Below are positions 43,923-51,949 of a stretch of DNA of 64,000 nt, piece after piece. Each line of letters starts with the position of its first letter. The stretch's first letter is position 1. The notes under the pieces are model-generated. The model had not been told where the DNA came from. It was given only the letters and a program-made list of their open reading frames with translations, and made no database searches. The DNA is from Leptospira wolbachii serovar Codice str. CDC (GTDB lineage Bacteria; Spirochaetota; Leptospiria; Leptospirales; Leptospiraceae): contig NZ_AOGZ02000016.1 of the NCBI RefSeq assembly GCF_000332515.2, positions 124,001 to 188,000 on the forward strand, in the 5' to 3' direction. The position numbers and the translations under genes are program-made.

Positions 43923-46709
43923 TTACTTTTTTGTCCTGGTAAAAGCCCCGTCCCAATCTGGTTCTGGAGGGGATTCGAGGTAGTACTGGCATCGTTCCCA
44001 AAGGAGTTTGCAGGCCTCGTCGCCATTTGTAGTAAGGAGGGTGTAGAACTTTTTCCCCGCTTCCTCGAACTTACGGTTTAAATAAGAGAAAAGGGCGCTT
44101 TCGTAAGCTTCGACAAATTTATGGTCTGCTTCTGTTTCATCTCCTTTTTTAGCACGAACTTCAAAGAGTGTCACTGGTTTGGTTTTGCCTTTCACGCGAA
44201 CAATATCTAATTTCCGAGTGAAAAAATGCGCTTTGACTTCATCATGAACAAATTCAGAAACTAAAATACAAACACCATAGTCTTTTCCTGCTGCCTCAAG
44301 CCTCGCTGCAAGATTCACTGTATCTCCCATCATCGTATAGGACGCAAGGGCATCAGTTCCCATAAATCCAACCTTCGCATAACCCATGTTTAGTCCAATT
44401 CGGAACTTCATTGTATGGGCTTCTGGAATGTATTTATTGTTTTTTATCCATTCTTCTTTTAGAACTTCTAGTTTGTCTCGCATTTCGACACTGGCAGATA
44501 CTGCTTTCAGGCAATGGTTTTCTACATCGAGTGGTGCATTAAAAATTCCGACGATGGCATCCCCAATGTACTTGTCCAAAACCCCATCATGATGTTTTAA
44601 AATGATAGTCATTGCCGATAGATATTCGTTCAGTAAATTGGCGAGTTCCTTTGAATTTAGTTTTTCAGATATGGCACTAAAACCTGCTATATCTGAAAAG
44701 AAAGCAGTGATGATTTTTTCACTTCCTTGTTTTAGTTTTTCTAAATCTTTGAGGGCTTCCCCTACCACAACAGGATCCACCATACTTCCAAGTACACCAC
44801 GCATCTTTTCCCGTTCTTCTAAGCCGGACACCATCTGGTTCAATGCCACGGTTAGATTTCCAAATTCGTCATTTCCCCCATCATCAAAATGGACATGAAG
44901 ATTTCCTTGGCCTACATCTTCTGCACTGCGAATGATTTTTCGGATTTTTTGAACCACCACACCAGAGATAAAAATAGCAAATAGAATCGCCACCAAACAA
45001 ATGGTAATGGCTGTGAATACAATTTGGTTTCTGTTGTCTTTGATGGCTCGAATCCCGTCAGTTCTATCCACTAGGGTTCGAATGAGGCCTGAAAAATTAT
45101 CACGTAATACCAAGTTTGGAACATTTTCCGATTCCAAAAGATGGGTTCCGTCTAACTTCCACATGATTTCTTCTGATTCACTTCGGGAGTGGCCAAAACT
45201 TCCATCAGGGAAAAGTTTTTTTAACTCTTTTGTTGGTGTTTCCTGCTCGGCATTGACAATCCATTTTCGAATGGCTTTCCATCGATTCCTTTGTGTTTCC
45301 CTGGATTCTGGGTCTTGGTAATACCTTTCGTATTCGGTGGGATCAGTTTTGAATTTCATTAAAATCCAATCTTCCAAGGCCACATCACGTAAACTTCTTA
45401 AGGATTCAATTTTTTCCCAATTTTCCTCTGGAATGGGGTAGTTTGTGGTTACCGCATCAAAGATTTGATCTCTGGATTCAATGAGTTCATTGTAGGATTT
45501 ATAAAAACTGGTAAAAAGTTTGTCCTTGGCGGGAGGAATCGGTGGTTTGGAATTTTTTAAGAACTGGATACGTTCTCTCAGTTTTGGAATGAGTTCCGAA
45601 AGTTCGTTAGTGATCCGATAGTCCTCTTTAATGACTTCTCTGTAGTCACCTAAACTAGACTTAACACTACTTAGATGAAAGGCTCTTTTTGTAGAGTTTT
45701 GGTGACGGAATAGGGGGGAATGGAGAGCTTGGATTTCTCTGTCTTCCCATTCATAAACATACTGTTTTTCATTTTCATCTAGTGAAGATATATCATCTGC
45801 TAGGCGTTGGAAAGATTCCACCAAACTTTCTTCCATTTGATCGAACTGATCGATCTTTGCCAATGGAGAGGTATTGTCGATGATTTGTGTATCAAAAGAA
45901 GCTAGTGAAGTTTCTCCTGGAATCATTGCAGATAAAGGGAAGGTTTGGATCCTAAAGAGTTGGGTGTCGAGACCTAGTTCTTCTAGTTTGCGTTTTTTGG
46001 AATCAGCATAGAACTTTGCGATGAAAAGGTCTAGTTGGGATTTATGATTTCGTATTTCTTTTTTTAGATTTTTAAGATTGGTTTCCCAATTGAGTTTAGC
46101 ATCCGGATCTTCTGGAGGTGTTTGTTTTTGGGCTTCTATATATTTTTCTTCATTGCGAACATAAGAAGATGCAAGGTGAACTAGTGTGTTCCATTCTCTT
46201 TCGCTGATATTCCGATTGGCCGCTTCCCGAAGTTGGTGACGGATCTCCCTTTCCAAAACATCCACATCATCTTTTGTTAAGTACACTGAAAAAAATGTAT
46301 CTACCTTCTTGACTACCTTAGATGTCCCAAGGGATCCAAAAAGATTCGTTTGGAAACCGAAGACAGAAACTGTCTTTTTTTTAGTCACTACTTTGGCAGT
46401 TCGGTATTTTTTTAATTCTTCTCTTTGCCGTTCTATTCTTGATTTGAATTCTTCAATTCGAATTAAGTTTTGCGATATATTCTCAATCTCCATTACCAGA
46501 CTAGCGATAAAATTCTTGGAGACGGCGGCTTGTTTTTCATAACTTTCCGAGAGGATGGCTGTTTGTTGGCGGACGGTAATGATGGAAAGTAAAAGAATAG
46601 TTAAGGCGATTAGGGTGCCTGTAAACCAAGCGAGTTTGGCTCTAATTCCTTCGGAAAGGATTTTCCAGACGGAGGTGAGCCCGGATTGGATCATTTTAAA
46701 GAATTCCAT
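43923..46709 (-). CDS. Membrane adenylate cyclase with large extracytoplasmic region and HAMP
   Basis: A 928-residue class III cyclase. Helix one lies near 28-48. A helix-rich periplasmic region of about 530 residues follows, with coiled-coil patches. Helix two (about 588-610) leads to HAMP and the catalytic domain (about 665-850). Metal ligands lie in FFSDIAGFS and YIGDAIVGIF, and YTMMGDTVNLAARLE carries the transition-state Asn and Arg. KYIGD plus the later Asp suggest ATP rather than GTP. It should make cAMP in response to an unknown external signal. The final 80 residues contain a possible TPR-like repeat. Confidence 0.92.
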   Translation of the reverse strand: MEFFKMIQSGLTSVWKILSEGIRAKLAWFTGTLIALTILLLSIITVRQQTAILSESYEKQAAVSKNFIASLVMEIENISQNLIRIEEFKSRIERQREELKKYRTAKVVTKKKTVSVFGFQTNLFGSLGTSKVVKKVDTFFSVYLTKDDVDVLEREIRHQLREAANRNISEREWNTLVHLASSYVRNEEKYIEAQKQTPPEDPDAKLNWETNLKNLKKEIRNHKSQLDLFIAKFYADSKKRKLEELGLDTQLFRIQTFPLSAMIPGETSLASFDTQIIDNTSPLAKIDQFDQMEESLVESFQRLADDISSLDENEKQYVYEWEDREIQALHSPLFRHQNSTKRAFHLSSVKSSLGDYREVIKEDYRITNELSELIPKLRERIQFLKNSKPPIPPAKDKLFTSFYKSYNELIESRDQIFDAVTTNYPIPEENWEKIESLRSLRDVALEDWILMKFKTDPTEYERYYQDPESRETQRNRWKAIRKWIVNAEQETPTKELKKLFPDGSFGHSRSESEEIMWKLDGTHLLESENVPNLVLRDNFSGLIRTLVDRTDGIRAIKDNRNQIVFTAITICLVAILFAIFISGVVVQKIRKIIRSAEDVGQGNLHVHFDDGGNDEFGNLTVALNQMVSGLEEREKMRGVLGSMVDPVVVGEALKDLEKLKQGSEKIITAFFSDIAGFSAISEKLNSKELANLLNEYLSAMTIILKHHDGVLDKYIGDAIVGIFNAPLDVENHCLKAVSASVEMRDKLEVLKEEWIKNNKYIPEAHTMKFRIGLNMGYAKVGFMGTDALASYTMMGDTVNLAARLEAAGKDYGVCILVSEFVHDEVKAHFFTRKLDIVRVKGKTKPVTLFEVRAKKGDETEADHKFVEAYESALFSYLNRKFEEAGKKFYTLLTTNGDEACKLLWERCQYYLESPPEPDWDGAFTRTKK

Positions 46710-46867
46710 AGGGATAGATGAAACATGAGACTCTCAGTTTCCAAGGCAAGATATTTTGTAATTAGTATGTTACTTTGTTAGGCGAAAAAAGGAAAGAACC
46801 CAGTGGAAGTTTGTTCTTTCAATTTTGCTTGCTATTTTTCACTCCGTCGGTATTGTTTTTTTAGCAA

Positions 46868-48271
46868 ATGTCCATCAATCGATTTGATTTACTCGCCATC
46901 GGGGGCGGTCCTGCCGCACAAAAAGCTGCTATCCAAGCAAGCAAAATGGGAAAAAAAGCAGCCATTATAGAAAAAGACCCTTACTTGGGTGGTGGTTGTG
47001 TCCACTATGGAACGATCCCTTCGAAATCCTTACAAGAAACGAGCCGGTTCTATCGGAACTTAAAGTTGTCCAAACTGCATGGGATGCAGTCTCCCCAAAC
47101 TGCAATGCTCACATTACAGGAACTCATGTTCCGTGCTTCTACTGTTATTGAAAAAGAAGAGGATGTCACACGAGAACAAATGATTCAAAACCGTGTCACC
47201 ACACTCACAGGTTGGGGGCAGGTAGTGGATGCCAACCATGTAGAGGTCACGGACTCTGCGGGAAGAAAAAAAGTCTACGAAACAGAAAACATATTAATTG
47301 CAACAGGGAGCAGCCCTCGTAGACCCGCAAACGAAAACATACCTTTTGAAGATGGTTTAGTATACGATAGTGATGGGCTTTTCGCTATGAAAAAGATGCC
47401 TACTTCCTTAGCAGTAGTTGGTGCTGGGATCATTGGATCGGAATACGCAACTATCTTTGCTCATATTGGAGTACAAGTTCATCTATTCGATTCACAAAAC
47501 AGGATTCTTGGTTTTTTAGATGAAGATATTTCGAATGAAATGACTCGTATTATGCAGCAATCGGGGATTTCGATCCATGTAGATTCTTCTATTACAAAGT
47601 ATCATAAACTTCCAAACGAGGAGGGATTCGAACTTACAACTAACAAGGGTGAAGTGGTCCGTGTTAATCAGGTATTGATCTCTCGTGGGCGCTTGGGAAA
47701 TGTAGACAATTTAGGTTTGGAATCTGTGGGAATCATGCCTAACGATAGAAAACAAATCCTAGTGAACGAAAACTACCAAACCAATGTTCCTAATATTTAT
47801 GCTTGTGGGGATGTCATTGGATTCCCTAGTTTGGCTTCTGTATCCATGTACCAGGGGGCCTATGTCGCAAAACACATGTTTGGTCATCCATCTATTCCCG
47901 TTGATGCCGAAGAGTTTCCTATCGGAATTTATACCTTACCAGAAATTGCAACCATTGGACCAACGGAAGAAGCATTAAAAGCCCGCGGTGTATCTTATGG
48001 CGTGGGGATGGCTCGTTTTGACACCATTACCCGAGCTCAAATTAGTGGAGACCAAGTAGGACTTTTAAAAATCCTTTTTGATAAACAATCAAGACGAGTT
48101 CTTGGGGTTCATATCATTTCCGACAAAGCAACGGAGCTTATTGCCCTAGGACAATGTGTGGTGAATCTCAAAGCTCCCATTGAGTACTTTACCGAGCACA
48201 TTTTCAATTATCCGACTATGATCGGGGCCTATAAAAATGCTGCTAATGACGCCCTTTTGAGAGAAAAATAA
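46868..48271 (+). CDS. sthA: Soluble NAD(P) transhydrogenase
   Basis: A 467-residue flavoprotein related to lipoamide dehydrogenase. The FAD loop is AIGGGPAAQKAA, and GGGCVHYGTIPSK replaces the usual CxxxxC redox pair with CxxxxT, the marker of the energy-independent transhydrogenase. The second nucleotide loop VVGAGIIGSEYA and the C-terminal NYPTMIGAYKNAA complete the family. It moves reducing equivalents between NADPH and NADH. Confidence 0.93.
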   Translation: MSINRFDLLAIGGGPAAQKAAIQASKMGKKAAIIEKDPYLGGGCVHYGTIPSKSLQETSRFYRNLKLSKLHGMQSPQTAMLTLQELMFRASTVIEKEEDVTREQMIQNRVTTLTGWGQVVDANHVEVTDSAGRKKVYETENILIATGSSPRRPANENIPFEDGLVYDSDGLFAMKKMPTSLAVVGAGIIGSEYATIFAHIGVQVHLFDSQNRILGFLDEDISNEMTRIMQQSGISIHVDSSITKYHKLPNEEGFELTTNKGEVVRVNQVLISRGRLGNVDNLGLESVGIMPNDRKQILVNENYQTNVPNIYACGDVIGFPSLASVSMYQGAYVAKHMFGHPSIPVDAEEFPIGIYTLPEIATIGPTEEALKARGVSYGVGMARFDTITRAQISGDQVGLLKILFDKQSRRVLGVHIISDKATELIALGQCVVNLKAPIEYFTEHIFNYPTMIGAYKNAANDALLREK

Positions 48272-48375
48272 TTCGAGTTTCCCTGAGAATCTGACCTGCC
48301 CCGGTTGTTTACTTTTACAGAGAGGAACGGGATTTTACTTGTCAGAGACTCGGTTTTACCAACACATACAAGATT

Positions 48376-48894
48376 GTGTCAGACAAAGCTGTCTCTATGA
48401 GTCAAATTTATGAAAGAAGCCATAAGCGTATTTATGACTTCCTTTACAAGTACACTCAAAACGCGGACACGGCAATGGATTTGATGCAAGACAGTTTCTT
48501 AAGTTTCCATAAGCACTACGGCGAAGCCGGTCTCTCAGAAGAGAAGTCTGTGATGGTTTTGTACACGATTGCTCGCAATTTATCTATCAATTATGCTAAA
48601 AAATTTTCTACAACACGAGAGATTGTCTCCGATGAAATCGAATTTCACAGCCACAATCCAAAACTCGAAATCAAGGCAGAATACCAAGATTTAGAAGATA
48701 GGCTCTATTCCTTTTTAGGAGAGTTGTCGGAAGAAGAACGTTCGGCTTTGTTACTCAAAAATGTGGAAGGATTTCAGTTGGTCCAGATCGCTGAGGTTTT
48801 GGGAGTTTCGGTTTCTACCGCGTCTCGTCTGGTCATTCGGGCCACAGAGAAGGTGTTGGCTATAGCCAAGAGGGAAAATCTGGTACCGGATTAG
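48376..48894 (+). CDS. ECF-type sigma factor
   Basis: A 172-residue sigma-70 family protein. Region 2 (about 10-80) includes DTAMDLMQDSFLSFHKH, and region 4 (about 110-165) includes LLLKNVEGFQLVQIAEVLGVSVSTASRLVIRATEKV, the -35 recognition helix. It starts at GTG 48376; an in-frame ATG at 48397 is possible, and neither has a good ribosome site. The FecR-like gene begins four bases after its stop, so the pair is likely a sigma/membrane-regulator system. Confidence 0.9.
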   Translation: MSDKAVSMSQIYERSHKRIYDFLYKYTQNADTAMDLMQDSFLSFHKHYGEAGLSEEKSVMVLYTIARNLSINYAKKFSTTREIVSDEIEFHSHNPKLEIKAEYQDLEDRLYSFLGELSEEERSALLLKNVEGFQLVQIAEVLGVSVSTASRLVIRATEKVLAIAKRENLVPD

Positions 48895-48898
48895 TATA

Positions 48899-49939
48899 AT
48901 GAACGAATTTGATAAGCAACATACAATCGCTAAATGGGAAGAACTTCTACGTAAACCCGCAAAGGTTACAGAGTCCAGAGAATTCCCTTCTTGGGAGACT
49001 GTATCGAAACGAGACATCCAATTCGAATACATTCCAAACCAAATTCCAAAATCCAATGTGGTTTCTTTTTTCCGTAAACCCATGGGGCTTGCCCTTGTTG
49101 GTGGTTCAGCCCTGTCGCTTGCTGCGACTCTGTTTTTTGTTTTCTTTTTAAATCCATCACAGACAAAAAATTCCGAACTGGCGTTGGCTCCTTCTGCTAA
49201 AAAAAACACGCAGTCGGTTTCTCCGTTGAAGGTTTTAGTTTCCTCTGTAAAAGGAAAGGTTTCTGTCCTACCACAAGGTAGTTCACACCCTGTCCCTTTA
49301 GTGAAACACTACCAATTGGCATCTGGGGATGTGGTCGTTACCGAAGTGTCTTCACAAATCGATTTAGACTTTGAAACTGGTTCTTGGATGCGGATTACTC
49401 CTAATTCCGAAGTGGCTATGGATGTAATCGAAAAAACAAATGAGGCTCAATCTCAAAAGTTCTCTGTAAAAAAAGGGAAGTTGTTTGCTTCTGTCTCCAA
49501 ACTTTCTAAGGACAGTCAGTTTGCGGTCCAAGCTGGGGAACATCTTACACAGGTTAGAGGAACTATTTTCAGTGTTCAGTTTGATGGGAAGTCCGAAGTG
49601 GTGGCAGTGCGGGAAGGTTCCGTTGCTGTTGATGATCTTATCTTAACTTCGCAACAACAAACGGTTGTAAAATTGGGAGAAACATTACCAGTAGCAGCTT
49701 CCCCTTTAAATTCCAAAGAAGATAAAGAACTCAAAGCATTCCAAACGCAAACCATTCTAGCACGTGAGTCGATACTATACGAAGAACATGCTAGATTAGA
49801 ACTTGTACGATTGGAAGATGGAACAGAATACCGAGGGGTGATCCTCGGGCAGTCAGAAACACATCTTCACTTCCAAGGATTGGAAGGTCTTATCGAAATC
49901 CCGATCCAAAAGATATTAGAAACAGAAAAAATTCGTTAA
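48899..49939 (+). CDS. FecR-domain membrane protein (putative regulator of the upstream sigma factor)
   Basis: A 346-residue protein with a cytoplasmic segment (about 1-58), one membrane helix (MGLALVGGSALSLAATLFFVFFL, about 62-84) and a periplasmic FecR domain (about 110-250) containing LASGDVVVTEVSSQIDLDFETG, LRGTIFSV-like HLTQVRGTIFSVQF and VAVREGSVAV. The N-terminus is not a typical zinc anti-sigma domain. The C-terminus LVRLEDGTEYRGVILGQSET resembles a small beta domain seen at FecR ends. No TonB receptor gene accompanies it, so the signal is unknown. Confidence 0.9.
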   Translation: MNEFDKQHTIAKWEELLRKPAKVTESREFPSWETVSKRDIQFEYIPNQIPKSNVVSFFRKPMGLALVGGSALSLAATLFFVFFLNPSQTKNSELALAPSAKKNTQSVSPLKVLVSSVKGKVSVLPQGSSHPVPLVKHYQLASGDVVVTEVSSQIDLDFETGSWMRITPNSEVAMDVIEKTNEAQSQKFSVKKGKLFASVSKLSKDSQFAVQAGEHLTQVRGTIFSVQFDGKSEVVAVREGSVAVDDLILTSQQQTVVKLGETLPVAASPLNSKEDKELKAFQTQTILARESILYEEHARLELVRLEDGTEYRGVILGQSETHLHFQGLEGLIEIPIQKILETEKIR

Positions 49940-50019
49940 TCTCTATAAGTTTTTGACAATTTTGTCTTTTTCTGAGAGGCTCATCTCCAACACCCTAGGG
50001 GAACACCTTAAAGGAAGCC

Positions 50020-50565
50020 ATGCCGCAAAATCACAAAAAAACCTTTCGTTTTCACTATCTCATCGATAAGGAATTCCAATTAAAGTTTTTAGCTCATTAT
50101 TCTCTTTTGTTTATATCTGGGGTTCTTGTGACTTTAGGTTTTCTATATTGGCTGAACCAAGCCAAGTATGATGGTGGTGCAGTGTTTCGTCTTCGCCAAG
50201 ATGCACAAACCGTGTTTTGGAAAGTGGAAAATGAAGATTCGGCTCCGAATGAAGCGAAAGACAAATTTGTTCCGAGAGAAATCTACCTTCCAAGTTATGA
50301 CCACCAATTGAATATGTATACCATCCAATTTGATGCGGTGGTCACACTTTCTATATTATATTTGCTTTTAATCACAGTATTTTCAGTCTTTAAATCTCAT
50401 AAGATGGCGGGTCCTGTTTTTAGCATCAAACGTTCGTTGCAAAGGATGGCCTCAGGGGAACCCATTGAAACCATCAGAATTCGGAAAGGAGATGAGTTCC
50501 AAGAACTTGTGGAAGTGCTAAACGAAGTGATTCAAAAACGGGTGAGCGACGGTTCTAGAAAGTAA
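50020..50565 (+). CDS. Membrane protein with HAMP-like C-terminus
   Basis: A 181-residue protein with two helices (about 22-45 and 105-128), about 60 periplasmic residues between them, and a C-terminal HAMP-like coiled segment (KMAGPVFSIKRSLQRMASGEPIETIRIRKGDEFQELVEVLN). There is no output domain, so it could pair with another signalling protein. It lies 80 bp after the FecR gene and may share its transcript. A long stem-loop follows the stop codon. Confidence 0.75.
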   Translation: MPQNHKKTFRFHYLIDKEFQLKFLAHYSLLFISGVLVTLGFLYWLNQAKYDGGAVFRLRQDAQTVFWKVENEDSAPNEAKDKFVPREIYLPSYDHQLNMYTIQFDAVVTLSILYLLLITVFSVFKSHKMAGPVFSIKRSLQRMASGEPIETIRIRKGDEFQELVEVLNEVIQKRVSDGSRK

Positions 50566-50597
50566 TCATAACAATACTATGTCGCATGGTCGCTAAA

Positions 50598-50634
50598 GAG
50601 CCCCCGCCCTGAATTGGGTGGTGGAGGTGGGCTC
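50598..50634 (+). terminator. GC-rich stem-loop after the HAMP-protein gene
   Basis: GAGCCC pairs with GGGCTC, with an inner CGCCC/GGGTG stem and a TGAATT loop, in an otherwise AT-rich gap. It lacks a T-run, so it may instead be a dispersed intergenic repeat of the genus. Confidence 0.4.
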
Positions 50635-50995
50635 GTGGGCTTTCCCGGAACCACGCCTAACATAAAACCACCGATTCCGCAACCGAGATCCCCAAACTCA
50701 AACTTTTTATCCCGATTTGTTCACGTTTTGGATTTTGTTTTGCCTGAGCTCGTCTCTGGTAGCCGAGCGAGCCATCTGTTGCTTTGGTTACCTTGCTCGA
50801 AGGAAAGTAAGGTTTAATTAAGGCTTCGAATACCTTTACTTCTGGAGCACTATTTTGCTTTCAGATATTACCTTAAGAGGAAACATGTTACTTCCCATAA
50901 TTGATCTTATGTCGCATTACCGGTGGGATCGCTTTTGAGTGTACTCGTACATCCTTTACAGTTTTGTCTTGGTACATACTTTACAAAAAGTATGA

Positions 50996-51121
50996 TTAAA
51001 ATCCTGATTCAGACGTTAAAGAGGATGGCATTGGGTTTTTAAATTGCAACAATTTTCCTGTATATAGGTCTATTACTCCAAGACTGACTCCATAAAAATG
51101 AATCTTCACATGTCTATCAGA
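50996..51121 (-). pseudogene. Transposase C-terminal fragment
   Basis: An open segment directly beyond the linker reads DRHVKIHFYGVSLGVIDLYT and ends at a TAA (50996-50998), close to the left inverted repeat, as expected for a transposase C-terminus. The middle with the catalytic residues is absent. It could come from the same IS copy as the N-terminal fragment or from another. Confidence 0.6.
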
Positions 51122-51163
51122 CGTAATAACTTCGTATAGCATACATTATACGAAGTTATACGA
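51122..51163. other. 454 mate-pair linker containing a perfect loxP site (assembly artefact)
   Basis: CGTA, then the 34-bp wild-type loxP (arm ATAACTTCGTATA, spacer GCATACAT, arm TATACGAAGTTAT, 51126-51159), then ACGA. These 42 bases equal, as I remember it, the circularisation linker of Roche 454 Titanium paired-end libraries. It sits exactly between the two transposase fragments. It is not a natural genomic element; the join made here is unreliable. Confidence 0.93.
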
Positions 51164-51188
51164 TGGATGGCGTTTGGGTTTCCTACTT

Positions 51189-51362
51189 TTATCTTTTTAA
51201 ACCATCAAGACCATAAAGCTCATACTGTTCTAAGTATTTATAGCCAGTGACCCGACTAATATTGAATTCATGGCAAAGGTCTGTGAGAGACCAACCTCCA
51301 CGTTTCCACGCCACAACAAATTTCATTCTTTCTTCAAACACGTTTGTCTCCTTCCAAGCCAT
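51189..51362 (-). pseudogene. Transposase N-terminus (helix-turn-helix), frameshifted
   Basis: 57 codons beginning MAWKETNVFEERMKFVVAWK and continuing with an HTH segment (WSLTDLCHEFNISRVTGYKY), typical of IS481-type transposases. It stops at 51189 because of a run of five T (51194-51198); with four, the frame would continue as GLKDKSRKPKRHP, the usual family sequence, up to 51164 where the linker begins. The extra base could be a sequencing homopolymer error or a real mutation. Confidence 0.8.
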
Positions 51363-51483
51363 GACACACTCCTGGTGTGTACATCGTGTTCTGGATCGAA
51401 GAATTAAAATCTAGTGTGTAAAGGATGTATTGAGATCAATTTGTAAGGGAAGAAGCAAATACGGACCCTTTTGTATGGAAAGG

Positions 51484-51525
51484 CACATCGGTAACACTTT
51501 AGATCACTCACATGGGTTACACTTT
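51484..51525. repeat. Solitary IS-end-like direct repeat pair
   Basis: CACATCGGTAACACTTT and CACATGGGTTACACTTT match at 15 of 17 positions, and their starts are 25 bp apart, the same spacing as the iterated motif at the left end of the nearby IS remnant. It may be the left-over terminus of a different IS481-like element. Confidence 0.4.
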
Positions 51526-51580
51526 TTGGACGCCTCGAATTGGTCGGCGTAGGGTGTTTTTCTCTAACGAGAATTTGGTT

Positions 51581-51949
51581 CTAAGGTTTTGTTTTGTATT
51601 TTTGAAGGATCTGGTTTCTTTCGATGTATCTGATCCTCCCGAATGCAGAGACCTTATTTTCCATTGCAGCCAGCCCAGGATCATTTTTTACGACTAAAAG
51701 AAAACTCCTATCACGGACGATGAGGGGACTCAATTTTATGATTTCATATTCACCAAACAAAGTCCTTAACTCTTCCTCAGTGACTCCTTCCTGTGTAGCA
51801 AAGAGGTATTCGCCTTCCTTAAACATAGGACTTCTTTGCTCCTGAATCGGCCTCATTTGTGGATTTTTCTTAGTTTCACCAAACAAAGTGCAGCCCATTG
51901 TTAGGGCCGCTAATATCAGGCTGTGCCAAATGGTTTTATTGTAAAACAG
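51581..51949 (-). CDS. Putative lipoprotein resembling a subtilase prodomain (possible protease inhibitor)
   Basis: The frame from an ATG at 51898 gives 105 residues, but it extends upstream through a hydrophobic stretch (WHSLILAALTMGC) that looks like a lipoprotein signal with its lipobox. The only well-placed ribosome site, AGGAG (51956-51960), precedes a CTG at 51949, six bases on, so a CTG start (about 122 residues) is possible. The mature part, YLFATQEGVTEEELRTLF ... DPGLAAMENKVSAFGRIRYI, resembles the propeptide/I9 fold, as does the N-terminus of the protease just upstream. It overlaps the protease stop. It may inhibit or fold that protease (inference). Confidence 0.6.
   Translation of the reverse strand: MFYNKTIWHSLILAALTMGCTLFGETKKNPQMRPIQEQRSPMFKEGEYLFATQEGVTEEELRTLFGEYEIIKLSPLIVRDRSFLLVVKNDPGLAAMENKVSAFGRIRYIERNQILQKYKTKP

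Larger units (their letters stand above)
50948..51429 (-). mobile_element. Truncated IS481-like insertion sequence
   Basis: Terminal inverted repeats TACATCCTTTACA (50948-50960) and TGTAAAGGATGTA (51417-51429) bracket the start and end of a transposase on the minus strand. A second left-end copy (TACATACTTTACA) lies exactly 25 bp inside at 50973. Only about 440 bp of IS sequence is present, whereas such elements are usually over 1 kb, so most of the centre is missing. No target duplication was recognised. Confidence 0.75.
50566..51580. other. Gene-poor accessory segment with IS remnants
   Basis: About 1 kb between the HAMP-protein gene and the lipoprotein/subtilase locus. It holds the stem-loop at 50598-50634, an IS481-like remnant (50948-51429) interrupted by a library linker (51122-51163), and a second solitary IS-like end (51484-51525). 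TATGTCGCAT occurs twice (about 50579 and 50908). The stretch 50640-50947 shows no gene I can support, and 51526-51580 shows none either. Confidence 0.7.

Noticed and set aside
50614..50817. A 67-codon frame in the intergenic segment after the HAMP gene
   Set aside because: Proline/Gly-rich, overlaps a GC-rich hairpin, has no ribosome site and no recognisable motif.
51126..51159. A loxP recombination site as a natural genomic or phage P1 element
   Set aside because: The site is the exact wild-type sequence, flanked by the bases of the library linker, and splits an IS transposase. A technical origin is far more likely.
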